64,000 nt of DNA. It comes from Smaragdicoccus niigatensis DSM 44881 = NBRC 103563. GTDB taxonomy: Bacteria; Actinomycetota; Actinomycetes; Mycobacteriales; Mycobacteriaceae. The notes beneath the pieces are model-generated. The model did not search any database. It saw only the letters and a list, made by a program, of their open reading frames with translations, and was not told the origin of the DNA. Position numbers and translations under genes: made by a program. Below, piece after piece: positions 1 to 9,275 of the stretch. Every line of letters starts with the position of its first letter. Positions within the stretch are counted from its first letter, which is position 1. Location: NCBI RefSeq assembly GCF_000380645.1, contig NZ_AQXZ01000019.1, positions 496,001 through 560,000 on the forward strand. Reading direction: 5' to 3'.

Positions 1-630
1 GTGCTCGCCGCGACCAAGGCACTCCTCGAGGCCAACCTCGAGCAGGCCAATCAGGCAATCTCATTCGGCAGCGAGATCGCGCTCGAGAGTGGCCGCTGCG
101 AACATGCGGCAGTGACAATGTTGGCCACCCAAGCCCAATCCGTTTGCGACCTGCGGCAGGTGACCAGCGCAGTTCAACTCGTTGGGGATCTTGCCCGAAT
201 GGGTGCGCTCAGCGCCCACATCGCCAACGTCGCACGACGCCGACACCCATACAGCGCCGTTCCCGAGTCCGTCCGCCCCGTACTTCACCGAATGGGCGAG
301 ACGGCAGCCGCGATTGCGACGAGTGCCGTTGAAGTCCTGCAAACGAAAGACCCGGTCGCCGCCGCCCACATCGAAGGCCAAGACGACGCAATGGACGGCC
401 TGTACAGACACCTGCTGGACAAGATCCAAACGAGCAATTGGGACGGCGGCGTGAGCGCTGCCCGCGACCTCGCGCTCGTCGCTCGCTACTACGAACGATT
501 CGCCGACCATGCCGTCCAGGTAGGACGCCGCACCATCTCCCTGGCAACCGAAAGCGATCACCGGGTCCAGCGTCACGCCGCAACTTCCACTCCGCGCGCT
601 GCGCGCAACAGGGCTGTCGTACGCGTTTGA
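1..630 (+). CDS. phoU: Phosphate transport regulator PhoU, 5' end cut by window edge
   Basis: This is the C-terminal part of a PhoU protein, a cytoplasmic helical-bundle adaptor that restrains Pst phosphate import and PhoR-type signalling. About 209 residues are visible, and the first 30-40 residues expected for the family are missing, so the leading gtg is probably an internal valine. The first visible repeat carries the family pattern around VCDLRQVTSAVQLVGDLARM followed by ANVARRRHP; the second carries DDAMDGLYRHLL and ALVARYYERFADHAVQVG, the E/D-rich metal-binding face. The last 25 residues are a basic low-complexity tail. The family call is firm; the start lies outside the window. Confidence 0.9.
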   Translation: MLAATKALLEANLEQANQAISFGSEIALESGRCEHAAVTMLATQAQSVCDLRQVTSAVQLVGDLARMGALSAHIANVARRRHPYSAVPESVRPVLHRMGETAAAIATSAVEVLQTKDPVAAAHIEGQDDAMDGLYRHLLDKIQTSNWDGGVSAARDLALVARYYERFADHAVQVGRRTISLATESDHRVQRHAATSTPRAARNRAVVRV

Positions 631-766
631 TCGTGCCTTAGCCGAACCTGCGGATGGGATGCGAATCCGCATGGTCTTCCCAGCGATACGATGCAAATGC
701 GACAAACATCCAGCTAGTGCCGCCCATCTGAGCAGCGAGCAAAGCTGGGCCAAGGCGGTGACGCGC

Positions 767-2044
767 ATGCGCGTATTCAGTGCTTCAAATGGGCGACGAC
801 GCATCGTGCGGTTCGCTTGCATCGCGTTTACCTGTTGCACTGTCGTCGGCCTCACGAGTTGCGCGTCGTCCCCCAAGTCGTCCGCGCTGAATTCCATTGA
901 TCCCGCTGCATTCCAAGCCACCGTGGCAGCCGCGGTAAAAGATCTCCACGTCCCCGGCGCTGTCGTCCTACTTCGGACGCCGCAAGGCGAATACACCGCA
1001 CTAGTCGGCACCACCGAACTCGGGCAACAATCGCCGCCGAAAACGAGCACCCATTTCCGGATCGCGTCCAACACGAAGACGATGACCGCGGCGCTGATCG
1101 TGCTGCTGGCCCAGGACGGCAAACTCAAGTTCTCGGACCCGATATCCAAGTACGTCCCCGGTGTGCCGAACGGCGAAAACATCACCGTCGCCGAACTGTT
1201 GAAGATGCGCAGCGGGCTCTACGGATACACGAACGCGCCCGAACTGGCGGCGGTCATGGACTCCGACCCGTCCAAGGCGTGGACCCCACAAGAGGTGCTC
1301 GACATCGCATTCCAGCACCAGCCGAGTTTCGCACCGAACGAGTCCTACGAGTACAGCAACACCAACTACGCATTGCTGGGCCTGGTCGCGGAGAAGGTAG
1401 GTGGACATCCGCTGCACAACCAACTCCAAGACCGGTTGTTCACACCGCTCGGACTCGAGCAAACGGCGCTTCCCGCCGCTGACGCGGCCGGCACGATTCC
1501 GTCCCCCTACTCGCACGGCTACATGTATGGCGGATCGGCGTACGCGCTGGTCGACGAGCTATACCCCCCGGATATGCAGGCCGCCGCCGAGGCCGGAACA
1601 CTGAAACCGATCGATTACACGAATCAGAACAGCTCCTACGCCACGGCCGCCGGCGGAGCCATCTCGACGGCAGACGACTTGGCCGACTGGATGAAGGCGT
1701 TGGTATCGGGCAAGGTCTTCAATTCCGAATACCAAAAGCAGTGGTTCGACAGCTTGCAGCCCGAGGACCCGGACCACCCCGAGCTACAGCAGTATGGCTA
1801 CGGCATCAGCTACCAGCGTTTCGGACCGAAGAGCGCGATGTACTACCACGGCGGGGAACTGCCCGGATTCAACTCGTTCATCGGCTACGACCGGGACAAC
1901 GACGTGAGTCTTGTGATCTGGACGAATCTGACGCTGTCGCCGGACGGCAGGACCACCGCGCAGGCTTTGCTTCCGATCGTTCTCGACGAGATTTACGCCG
2001 GCTCGAAACTCGCAGCCACTCCGGCCCCCACAACTACCAAGTAG
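767..2044 (+). CDS. Class C beta-lactamase-fold serine hydrolase, lipoprotein
   Basis: Predicted exported serine hydrolase of the beta-lactamase / D-Ala-D-Ala carboxypeptidase / esterase superfamily. The N-terminus has a basic stretch, a hydrophobic core and a lipobox LTSC, so it should be a lipid-anchored cell-surface enzyme. The three active-site motifs are present in order: SNTK (SxxK nucleophile and base), YSN in YEYSNTNY, and HGG in YYHGGELPG. The start at 767 (or gtg 758) is preferred over the open frame from 659 because it puts the signal peptide at the N-terminus. It stands alone between phoU and a permease operon. Whether it acts on peptidoglycan, an ester or a drug cannot be told from sequence. 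Confidence 0.85.
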   Translation: MRVFSASNGRRRIVRFACIAFTCCTVVGLTSCASSPKSSALNSIDPAAFQATVAAAVKDLHVPGAVVLLRTPQGEYTALVGTTELGQQSPPKTSTHFRIASNTKTMTAALIVLLAQDGKLKFSDPISKYVPGVPNGENITVAELLKMRSGLYGYTNAPELAAVMDSDPSKAWTPQEVLDIAFQHQPSFAPNESYEYSNTNYALLGLVAEKVGGHPLHNQLQDRLFTPLGLEQTALPAADAAGTIPSPYSHGYMYGGSAYALVDELYPPDMQAAAEAGTLKPIDYTNQNSSYATAAGGAISTADDLADWMKALVSGKVFNSEYQKQWFDSLQPEDPDHPELQQYGYGISYQRFGPKSAMYYHGGELPGFNSFIGYDRDNDVSLVIWTNLTLSPDGRTTAQALLPIVLDEIYAGSKLAATPAPTTTK

Positions 2045-2161
2045 CAGCGGACACCACAGCCACCGAATCGCGAAATCATTTACATTTCAACGTGATTGGA
2101 CTGTTCCGCAGGTCGGGGTCTACGGTTGTTTCCGACCCTCCAGGAAGCTCAGGTGTCCGCC

Positions 2162-3631
2162 ATGACGGTAGAGAAATCAATTCCTCCGGAGTCCGCGGAC
2201 ATCGAGTGTCGAGACTGTGGGTACGAACCCGAGCTGAAACGAACTCTCGGGCCCTTCCAGGTCTTCGCGGTGTCGTTCGCGTTCATCTCAGTGGCAGTCG
2301 GCATCTTCGGTACCTACGACGACGTCCTGCAGAACGCGGGCCCGGTGGGCATTTGGCTGTGGCCGATCGCTGCCGCGGGACAGACACTGATTGCTTTGGT
2401 GATAGCCCAGTTCGCTGCCCGCATCTCACTCAGCGGATCGTCCTACCAGTGGGCCTCGCGGCTGGCGAATCCGAAGGTCGGCTGGTTGTTCGGCTGGCTG
2501 GGCTTCTGCTACCTGGCGGCCGGCGTGGCGACGGTGGACAACGCGCTGGCGAGTACTGCGCTGATGCCTTTGCTCGGAATGGACCCGAACGAGGACACCG
2601 CGCGGGTGATCACGCTCGCTGTACTCGTCATTCAGGTCGTTCTCGTCGTGCTCTCGACGCGCATCGTCGGCCTGATCACATCAGCCGCGGTGGGACTCGA
2701 GTTGATCATTGTCGTCGTACTGACGGTTGCGCTGTTCATCGCCGTGGCAGTCACCGGAGACGGCTCGATCAGCAACTTGACCTCGGAGGGTACGGCGGCC
2801 GGCGCCTCCAACTATTTCGCCGTCGGCGGCGGGTTGGCAGCCGCGATGATCATGGGGCTCGCGACCCTCGTGGGTTTCGACTCCGCGGCAAACATGGCGG
2901 AGGAGGCCAAGGACCCATTCCGCAGCGTTCCGCGCGCAATCGTGGGATCCGTTGTGGCGGCTGGGGTACTGGGTTTCGTGTTCGTCGTTGCCATCACGAT
3001 CGCGATCAAGGACATCCCCCGAGCCACGGCCACCGACTCGCCGGTTGCCTTGATCCTGCACGATCAATTGGGTTCGGTAATCGAGCGTTCGCTGCTGGTC
3101 GCGATCGTGTTCGCATTCTTCGGTGCCGGTTTGGTGACCCTCGCCACCTGCGCCCGCATGGTGTTCGCGATGTCGCGCGACGAGCGATTTCCAGGGCACC
3201 AACTGTTCCGCCGGGTTCACCCCGCCACCAAGACACCGATCGCGGCCACCGTGTTGCCTGTCGTCATCGGATTTGTCCTCATGGGCGTGCTGCCGGGTAA
3301 CGCACTGCTGAAGTTGCTGACCGTGGGAAGTCTCATCGGGGCGGTCCTCTACGCCGCGATCATCGTGCTCTATCTGTCGGTGCGTAAGCGCTTGGACCAC
3401 AAGGAGGGCGCGTTCTCTCTTGGGCGTTTCGAGATGCCGGTCGCCATCGGCGCGCTGGTGTGGTCGGTGTTCGTGGTGTTCATCCTCGTATCGCCGCCAG
3501 AGGCGCTCACCGACGTCTTGATTTCAGTCGGAATCCTCGTCGCAGGCGGGTGCTACCTCGCTTACCTGGTGATATTCCACCGCGAAATCATGGAAACCGA
3601 GCCCGGAGACGCGGACGTCTTCAAGCACTAA
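2162..3631 (+). CDS. APC-superfamily amino acid/amine permease
   Basis: 489-residue polytopic membrane protein of the amino acid-polyamine-organocation superfamily, with about 12 hydrophobic segments. A cytoplasmic N-terminus ends in ELKRTLGPFQVFAVSFAFIS, the usual first-helix entry, and a GSSYQWASRL segment matches the substrate-binding loop after helix 2. The ATG at 2162 is chosen over an upstream in-frame ATG because the family homology begins just after it. Only 16 nt separate it from the flavin oxidoreductase, so the two are probably co-transcribed and the permease may import the substrate or its precursor. Substrate specificity is not readable. Confidence 0.85.
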   Translation: MTVEKSIPPESADIECRDCGYEPELKRTLGPFQVFAVSFAFISVAVGIFGTYDDVLQNAGPVGIWLWPIAAAGQTLIALVIAQFAARISLSGSSYQWASRLANPKVGWLFGWLGFCYLAAGVATVDNALASTALMPLLGMDPNEDTARVITLAVLVIQVVLVVLSTRIVGLITSAAVGLELIIVVVLTVALFIAVAVTGDGSISNLTSEGTAAGASNYFAVGGGLAAAMIMGLATLVGFDSAANMAEEAKDPFRSVPRAIVGSVVAAGVLGFVFVVAITIAIKDIPRATATDSPVALILHDQLGSVIERSLLVAIVFAFFGAGLVTLATCARMVFAMSRDERFPGHQLFRRVHPATKTPIAATVLPVVIGFVLMGVLPGNALLKLLTVGSLIGAVLYAAIIVLYLSVRKRLDHKEGAFSLGRFEMPVAIGALVWSVFVVFILVSPPEALTDVLISVGILVAGGCYLAYLVIFHREIMETEPGDADVFKH

Positions 3632-3647
3632 CGACAGAGGTGCCGTT

Positions 3648-5009
3648 ATGACGACCCCAACCGAGTTGACGGGCGAGGTCGTTCGTCCCGGAGACCCTGA
3701 CTACGACGCCGCCAGGATGGGTTGGAACAAACTGCATTCCCGCCACCCCGAGGCGATCGTGTTCTGCAACGACACACAGGACGTCGTCGACGCGGTGAAG
3801 TGGGCCCGCGAGCAGGGAATCGCCCTACGCGCCCGCAGTGGGCGCCACAATCTCGAGGGCTGGTCCTCGCTCGATGGCGGCGTGGTCATCGATGTCAGCC
3901 GGATGAAGAGCGTCCAGATCGACGAAACCGCACGCACCGTGAAAGTCGGGACGGGCCTCACGCAGAAGGAAACCGTCCCGGCGCTAGGCAATCGCGGCTT
4001 CGTCGTGCCGACGGGATCGGAGGGTGCCGTTGGCCTCGGCGGTGTCGTTCTCGGCGGAGGCTTCGGATTGCTGACCCGCAAGTTGGGTTTGGCCTGCGAC
4101 AACCTTCTCGCCGCAGAGATTGTGGTGGCGGACGGTCCGAACTCGGCGAAAGTCATCGAAGTCAATGAGCACTCCAACGCCGATCTCCTGTGGGCCTGCC
4201 GGGGCGGAGGTGGCGGAAACTTCGGGATCGCGACGTCGTACACGTTGAAACTGCACGAACTCCCCAACGTGGACTTCGTGATCGCCCACTGGGATGGACA
4301 TGGACATCTCCCCGAATTGCTTCGCATCTGGCAGCGGGAGGCGCCCATCGCCGACGATCGCCTGACCAGCTCACTCGAGGCGGATTCGACGATGATCGAG
4401 CTCTCGGCGGTATTGCTGGGCGGGTCCCGCGAGGAGTTGGACGAACACCTGCGGCCACTGCTCGCGATCGGCAACCCAGGCCTGACCTACATGAACGATC
4501 CCTGGCCCACGATCTACCAGCATGTCGACCGAGCGCCCGAGGTCCCCTTCTGGAAGTTCTACTCCCAGTTCGTCACTCGTCCTTATCCCGAGGAGGCGAT
4601 CGCACTCATCGTCGACTACATGGCGAACACACCCAGCCCAGCGAGCAACTTCTTCTGCTCCAGTTTCGGTGGGGCCGTGCGAAATGCACCGCACGGCGGG
4701 TCGGCGTTCCCGCACCGCGATGCGCTCTTCTACTGCGAGCCCGGCGCGGCTTGGGACGAGCCCGCGCTCGAGCCGCAGGCGCTCCGATGGGCAAGCGAAT
4801 TCTCGGAAGCGCTGCGCCCGTTCGGTGCCGGCGCCTACGTCAACGTGCCGAACTTTCCTTCGCCGGACTGGGAGCACGATTATTACGGCTCCAACGTCGA
4901 GCGGCTACGTCAGGCGAAGGCGACCTACGACCCCCAGAATGTGTTCAGCTTCGAGCAGAGCATTCCGGTGGGCGAGCCGATCAGATCCCCTGGAACTGTG
5001 CGCCGGTGA
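3648..5009 (+). CDS. FAD-linked oxidoreductase, berberine-bridge-enzyme type
   Basis: 453-residue flavoenzyme with an N-terminal FAD_binding_4 (PCMH) domain (about residues 30-200) and a C-terminal BBE domain (YYGSNVERLRQAKATYDPQNVF). SGRHNLEGWS contains the histidine that covalently binds FAD in this family. The second attachment cysteine, normally before the Gly-rich loop, is not seen: that segment reads PTGSEGAVGLGG, so the flavin is probably mono-covalent. The family oxidises alcohols, sugars or amines with O2. A strong Shine-Dalgarno (agagg) precedes the start, and the gene follows the permease by 16 nt. Its 3' end overlaps the convergent SDR gene by 29 nt. Confidence 0.85.
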   Translation: MTTPTELTGEVVRPGDPDYDAARMGWNKLHSRHPEAIVFCNDTQDVVDAVKWAREQGIALRARSGRHNLEGWSSLDGGVVIDVSRMKSVQIDETARTVKVGTGLTQKETVPALGNRGFVVPTGSEGAVGLGGVVLGGGFGLLTRKLGLACDNLLAAEIVVADGPNSAKVIEVNEHSNADLLWACRGGGGGNFGIATSYTLKLHELPNVDFVIAHWDGHGHLPELLRIWQREAPIADDRLTSSLEADSTMIELSAVLLGGSREELDEHLRPLLAIGNPGLTYMNDPWPTIYQHVDRAPEVPFWKFYSQFVTRPYPEEAIALIVDYMANTPSPASNFFCSSFGGAVRNAPHGGSAFPHRDALFYCEPGAAWDEPALEPQALRWASEFSEALRPFGAGAYVNVPNFPSPDWEHDYYGSNVERLRQAKATYDPQNVFSFEQSIPVGEPIRSPGTVRR

Positions 5010-5925
5010 GCTCGACCGATGCGTCCCATAACGCTGCGGCAAGTCCTTCACTGCGGGCGGCCCGCGTTCGCGATGACCGCGCCACGGGTCCGCGCATGCC
5101 GAACATCCGGTTCGGTCCCAGGTAGTCGCCGTTGCGCGCATCCGGCATCGTCGCCGCATACAGCGTGCTGAGTGCACCGCTTCGCTCACTGTTTCCGAAG
5201 ACCCGAAGCGCCAGATGTGTCGCGGCGAGCGCACCCGGTATCGGTGGAACCATCGAGTCGAAGAGGTTCGTCGCGGCCACGCCCGGGTGTGCGATCACCG
5301 CGGTCAGGGGCAGTCCCGCAGCCTCGCTCCGGCGGGCGAGTTCAGCGCCGAACAGCAGGTTCGCGAGCTTGGACTGGCTGTAAGCGGTCATCCGGCCATA
5401 CGGGCGGTGTTCGAAATTGAGATCGGCAATGTCGATGACACCGCGACGATGCGCGATGCTCGCGAGGGTCACCACTCGCGGCGAACTTGCTTTGAGCAGC
5501 GCAGGAAGCAGTGCGTCGGTGAGTGCGAAATGGCCGAGATGATTGGTCCCGATCTGCATTTCGAATCCGTCGGCGGTCCGTGCAAACGGAACGGCCATGA
5601 GTCCGGCGTTGTTGATCAACACGTCGATGACAGGTGCAACGTCGAGCGCCTGCTCGGCGGCAGACCGGACCGACCCGAGGTCGGCAAGATCGAGAGGTAT
5701 CAGCGCGTGATCTGCAGGTCCGAGAGCGGAGACCGCGTCCAGCGCAATGCGACCGGTCTCCTGATTTCGGCAGGCCAACAGTATGCGGGCACCCGCTTGG
5801 GCAAGGGCCTTCGCCGAATTCAACCCCAGACCGTTGTTAGCCCCGGTGATGAGAATTGTGCGGCCGTGTTGGTCGGGAAGATCGCTGACGCCGAAGCGCT
5901 TGATGGCAAGTTTTGATGAACGCAT
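4981..5925 (-). CDS. SDR-family oxidoreductase (retinol-dehydrogenase-like)
   Basis: 314-residue classical-type short-chain dehydrogenase. Visible motifs are the Rossmann TGANNGLG, NNAG, a serine in TLASIAH and the catalytic YSQSK. The overall pattern resembles the bacterial retinol-dehydrogenase/WWOX-like subgroup, usually NADP-dependent, substrate unknown. The ATG at 5925 is preferred to the open frame from 5976, giving a short N-terminus before the cofactor motif. It lies 51 nt downstream of the MarR gene on the same strand and is probably co-transcribed with it and controlled by it. Its stop lies inside the convergent flavin oxidoreductase gene. Confidence 0.85.
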   Translation of the reverse strand: MRSSKLAIKRFGVSDLPDQHGRTILITGANNGLGLNSAKALAQAGARILLACRNQETGRIALDAVSALGPADHALIPLDLADLGSVRSAAEQALDVAPVIDVLINNAGLMAVPFARTADGFEMQIGTNHLGHFALTDALLPALLKASSPRVVTLASIAHRRGVIDIADLNFEHRPYGRMTAYSQSKLANLLFGAELARRSEAAGLPLTAVIAHPGVAATNLFDSMVPPIPGALAATHLALRVFGNSERSGALSTLYAATMPDARNGDYLGPNRMFGMRGPVARSSRTRAARSEGLAAALWDASVELTGAQFQGI

Positions 5926-5976
5926 GGTGAGGTCCAGTGTGTCGACCCCAGGGCTGGGTGTCGATGTGACGAGCAA

Positions 5977-6390
5977 CTACTCGTCGGCGGCCAGCACCGA
6001 GAGGATACGGCGCAGCTGCTCGCGATCCTGAGCACTCAACGCTCCAAATGCTCGCTCCGACTCCGCCGCTCGAGCGTCGTGAATCGCTTGACCAACCCGT
6101 TCGCCCTCCGCGGTGAGCCGCACGATTGTCGCGCGACGGTCCCCGGGATCAGCCTCGCGCTCGATCAGGCCGTGCTCTTGCAGCGCATCGAGAACATCGG
6201 TCGCGGCACGCGGCGAGACGTGCAACCGCTCGGACAACGCAGAGGGCCGGATCGGACCGCGCCGGACGATCACACTGAGTGCCCGTGCGTGCGACGGTGC
6301 CAGTCCGAACGGCTCGAGCGTGGAGAGAGACGCGGCCCGCAGACGGCGCGCGACGCTCCAGAACAGTTCTGGCAGTGACTCCTCGCTCAC
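5977..6390 (-). CDS. MarR-family transcriptional regulator
   Basis: 137-residue winged-helix repressor. The recognition region reads RPSALSERLHVSPRAATDVLDALQEHGLIEREADPGDRR in outline (positions about 50-90), with the D-x-R-R wing typical of MarR. The gtg at 6390 is chosen because the family domain begins a few residues later and an ATG-initiated extension would run through the divergent promoter. A perfect 9-bp-arm palindrome lies just upstream (6398-6424), between this gene and the ABC exporter, so autoregulation and control of the exporter are likely. The SDR gene follows on the same strand. Confidence 0.85.
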   Translation of the reverse strand: MSEESLPELFWSVARRLRAASLSTLEPFGLAPSHARALSVIVRRGPIRPSALSERLHVSPRAATDVLDALQEHGLIEREADPGDRRATIVRLTAEGERVGQAIHDARAAESERAFGALSAQDREQLRRILSVLAADE

Positions 6391-6397
6391 CGGAATA

Positions 6398-6424
6398 CGG
6401 TAGCAAGAATTGGTGTTGCTACCG
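6398..6424. promoter_or_regulatory. 27-bp palindrome, likely MarR operator
   Basis: CGGTAGCAA - 9 nt - TTGCTACCG, with perfect 9-bp arms, lies in the 92-bp gap between the divergent MarR gene and the ABC exporter. It begins 8 nt upstream of the MarR start, so a bound protein would block MarR expression. A weaker half-repeat (GTTGCT...AGCAAC, 6415-6438) overlaps it and may extend the site. The link to this MarR is an inference from position and symmetry. Confidence 0.6.
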
Positions 6425-6482
6425 GATAATGAAGCAACTTCACTAATGCGCGAAAGGGGTGGTCCGCACGGAAGCCTCGAGA

Positions 6483-8291
6483 ATGTCCAACCGTCGGCGC
6501 AAAGTCTCTGAAGCCGAGCGCGCAGCCGCAAAGTCGGTGTCCTTGCGCCGCATCGCCGCGCTGTTCGCGCCGCACCGCGCTCCCCTTGCCCTGGTCGTCG
6601 CCATCATCGTCGCGTCGTCGATCATCGCGATGGCGTCACCATTCCTTCTTCGAAGCATCATCGACGACGCGATCCCCAAGCAGAACGTGCCTCTTCTGGC
6701 GTGGCTCGTCGGCGGCATGGTCGCGATCACGGCCGCCACATCGGTGCTCGGTGTCGTGCAGACATGGATCAGCACCCGAGTCGGACAAGACGTCATGCAT
6801 CGACTGCGCACGTCAGTGTTCGCACACCTGCACCGTCAATCACTCGACTTCTTCACGCGCACGCGGACTGGCGAGGTTCAGTCGCGAATCACCAACGACA
6901 TCGGCGGAATGCAGACCGTCGTCACCTCGACCGCAACGTCGATCGCCTCGAATCTCACGACTGTCGTCGCGACGGCAACGGCCATGGCCGCCTTGTCGTG
7001 GCGCCTTTCGCTGCTGTCGCTCGTCGTCTTGCCGCCGGCGATCTACTTGACTCGCAAGGTCGCAGGGATGCGGCGGGACATTGTCGCCCGTCGTCAGCGC
7101 GAACTCGCCGACCTCAACGTGACCATCGAAGAAGGTCTGTCGATCAGCGGTATCCAATTGAGCAAGACGATGGGCGCAGCGGACATCCTCATCGATCGAT
7201 TCACCGCGTCGTCGGCCCGACTCACAGATCTGGAACTGCGATCCGAGCTCGCGGGCCGCTGGCGGATGGCCACGATGAGCGTCATCTTCTCCGCTATACC
7301 CGCACTCCTCTACCTGAGCGCCGGCCTGCCCGCGACCTCGAGCGGGATGACGATCGGCACGCTCGTCGCGTTCACGGCGCTGCAGTCGAACCTCTTCCGT
7401 CCCTTGATGGGCCTGCTCAGCGTCGGTGTTTCGGTCACCGCATCACTCGCGTTGTTCGCGCGGATCTTCGACTACCTCGACCTGCCGATCGATATCGCCG
7501 ACCCCGTTCATCCGGTGAAGATCGACTCCCGGCGAGTGCGTGGTGACATCCGTTTGAAGAACGTCGGTTTCAGCTACAACGGAAACGAGTCCCAGGCTCT
7601 CGCGGGGATCAACCTCACCGTGCGGGCGGGCAGCACGCTCGCCATCGTGGGCGAGACCGGTTCCGGAAAGAGCACACTGGCGAACCTCGTAGCGCGACTG
7701 CATGATCCGACCGAAGGGCGCGTGATGGTCGACGGAATCGACATCCGCGAAATGGCCCTGGCCGACGTGGCGTCGATCGTCGGAGTGGTCAGCCAGGACA
7801 CCTATCTCTTGCACACAACCGTGCTCGAGAACCTGCGCTACGCACGTCCGGATGCCACCGACGCGGAGATTTTGCGCGCGACCAAAGCGGCCCAGGTACA
7901 CGACTTGATCGCCTCCCTCCCCGATGGCTACGACACCGTCGTCGGATCTCGCGGACACCGATTCTCGGGTGGCGAGAAGCAGCGGATCGCCATCGCGCGG
8001 ACGCTGCTGCGCGACCCGAAGGTGCTCGTGCTCGACGAGGCGACGAGCGCGCTGGACAACCAAACCGAGCGTGCGGTGCAGGAAGCGTTCGATCGCCTGT
8101 CGCGCGAGCGGACGACGATCGTGATCGCGCATCGACTCTCGACCGTCCGTAACGCCGACCAGATCGCGGTGCTCGACCACGGTCGGATCGTCGAGATCGG
8201 CACGCACGACGAGCTGGTCGAGCGGGACGGCAGGTACGCACAGCTCCTCGCCGGTGGTTCCGACCAAGAGTTCGAAGCTGCGTTCGTGTAG
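6483..8291 (+). CDS. ABC exporter, fused membrane and ATPase domains
   Basis: 602-residue half-transporter: an N-terminal type IV (MsbA/BmrA-like) membrane domain with six hydrophobic segments (about residues 25-310) and a C-terminal ATPase. Motifs are Walker A GETGSGKST, Q-loop VVSQDTYLL, signature FSGGEKQR, Walker B VLVLDEATS and the switch histidine in AHRLSTV. It should work as a homodimeric ATP-driven exporter of a hydrophobic compound. The ATG at 6483 has ggaag upstream; a gtg at 6459 is possible but sits too close to a purine run. Divergent from a MarR gene across a strong palindrome, so probably induced by a MarR ligand such as an antimicrobial. Confidence 0.9.
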   Translation: MSNRRRKVSEAERAAAKSVSLRRIAALFAPHRAPLALVVAIIVASSIIAMASPFLLRSIIDDAIPKQNVPLLAWLVGGMVAITAATSVLGVVQTWISTRVGQDVMHRLRTSVFAHLHRQSLDFFTRTRTGEVQSRITNDIGGMQTVVTSTATSIASNLTTVVATATAMAALSWRLSLLSLVVLPPAIYLTRKVAGMRRDIVARRQRELADLNVTIEEGLSISGIQLSKTMGAADILIDRFTASSARLTDLELRSELAGRWRMATMSVIFSAIPALLYLSAGLPATSSGMTIGTLVAFTALQSNLFRPLMGLLSVGVSVTASLALFARIFDYLDLPIDIADPVHPVKIDSRRVRGDIRLKNVGFSYNGNESQALAGINLTVRAGSTLAIVGETGSGKSTLANLVARLHDPTEGRVMVDGIDIREMALADVASIVGVVSQDTYLLHTTVLENLRYARPDATDAEILRATKAAQVHDLIASLPDGYDTVVGSRGHRFSGGEKQRIAIARTLLRDPKVLVLDEATSALDNQTERAVQEAFDRLSRERTTIVIAHRLSTVRNADQIAVLDHGRIVEIGTHDELVERDGRYAQLLAGGSDQEFEAAFV

Positions 8292-8377
8292 TGGTTTCGA
8301 CGGCTGTACGCGCCAGCCGGACCGCATGATGAAGTCGAGAACGGTCCGTTCACCAACGCACTGATGGAGTTGACGTC

Positions 8378-9199
8378 ATGTCCGATGTAGTGCTGATCAC
8401 CGGAACCTCGTCTGGCATGGGGTTGCACGCCGCCGTCGAGCTCGCACGCCGCGGCCGAATCGTCGTTGCAACCGTGCGCGACCTGGCCCGGACCGACGCA
8501 CTCACGATCGCGGCGCGCGCTGCAGGCGTCGAGATCGACGTTCGGGCGCTGGACGTCGTCGATCACACTTCGGCGGCGCGCGTTGTGGGTGAGGTCGTCG
8601 CCGATCACGGCCGAATCGACGTATTGATCAATAACGCCGGCAGGGGGATGGTCGGGACCGCGGAGCAGTTGACGATGGACCAGATCCGGGCGCAGCTCGA
8701 GGTGAACTACCTCGCTCCGGTGAACCTGACCAAACTGGTTCTCCCCGGCATGCGTGAGCAGGGCCGCGGCCGCATCCTCACCGTGACCAGCGTGGGCGGT
8801 GTCGTCGGCCAGCCGTTCGCAGATGCCTACTGTGGCGCCAAGTTCGCTGTCGAGGGATTCATGCAGTCCTTGGCGGTCGTCGCGGAGAAGTTCGGCGTTC
8901 AGGTCGGAGTGATCGAGCCCGCCGCGGTCGCGAGCGAGTTCGTCGCCAACGTCGATCGGCCCGACAACGGTGGCCCGTACGGGGCACTCCTCGGCGCCTA
9001 CGCCGCACGTACGGCTGGAGCCTTCGCGAACGCGCAGTCGGCAACGAGCGCAGGAGTCGCGATCGCCGATGCAGCCACGTCCGACGAGTTCCGATTTCGC
9101 TGGCAGACATCCGATGCGGCAGCCGCGTTCGTCGGCGTTTCCCTGGCCGACCCTGATGGGGAGCGCGTGCTCGGATTCACCCGCCCCTGGATCTCCTGA
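8378..9199 (+). CDS. SDR-family oxidoreductase
   Basis: 273-residue classical short-chain dehydrogenase/reductase. It shows the nucleotide-binding TGTSSGMG near the N-terminus, NNAG at about residue 90, a serine in VTSVGG and the catalytic YCGAK (Y-x-x-x-K). An NADP preference is suggested by the basic residues after beta-2 (VATVRDLAR). It is 86 nt downstream of the ABC exporter on the same strand and 76 nt upstream of the transglutaminase gene, so it may be an independent unit. The substrate cannot be inferred. Confidence 0.85.
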   Translation: MSDVVLITGTSSGMGLHAAVELARRGRIVVATVRDLARTDALTIAARAAGVEIDVRALDVVDHTSAARVVGEVVADHGRIDVLINNAGRGMVGTAEQLTMDQIRAQLEVNYLAPVNLTKLVLPGMREQGRGRILTVTSVGGVVGQPFADAYCGAKFAVEGFMQSLAVVAEKFGVQVGVIEPAAVASEFVANVDRPDNGGPYGALLGAYAARTAGAFANAQSATSAGVAIADAATSDEFRFRWQTSDAAAAFVGVSLADPDGERVLGFTRPWIS

Positions 9200-9275
9200 C
9201 CCGCGAGCCCACGCGTTCCAGCGATCGGCAAAGCCTCACCGAGCAGACAGCGCGTTCCGCTGGCAGGATCATGAC

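Noticed and set aside
61-1185. 374-codon minus-strand frame over phoU and the lipoprotein gene
   Set aside because: Crosses two well-supported genes on the other strand and has no family.
1741-3300. 519-codon plus-strand frame across the hydrolase end and the permease
   Set aside because: Arg/Gly/His-rich translation without hydrophobic segments; the permease in the other frame has about 12 membrane helices.
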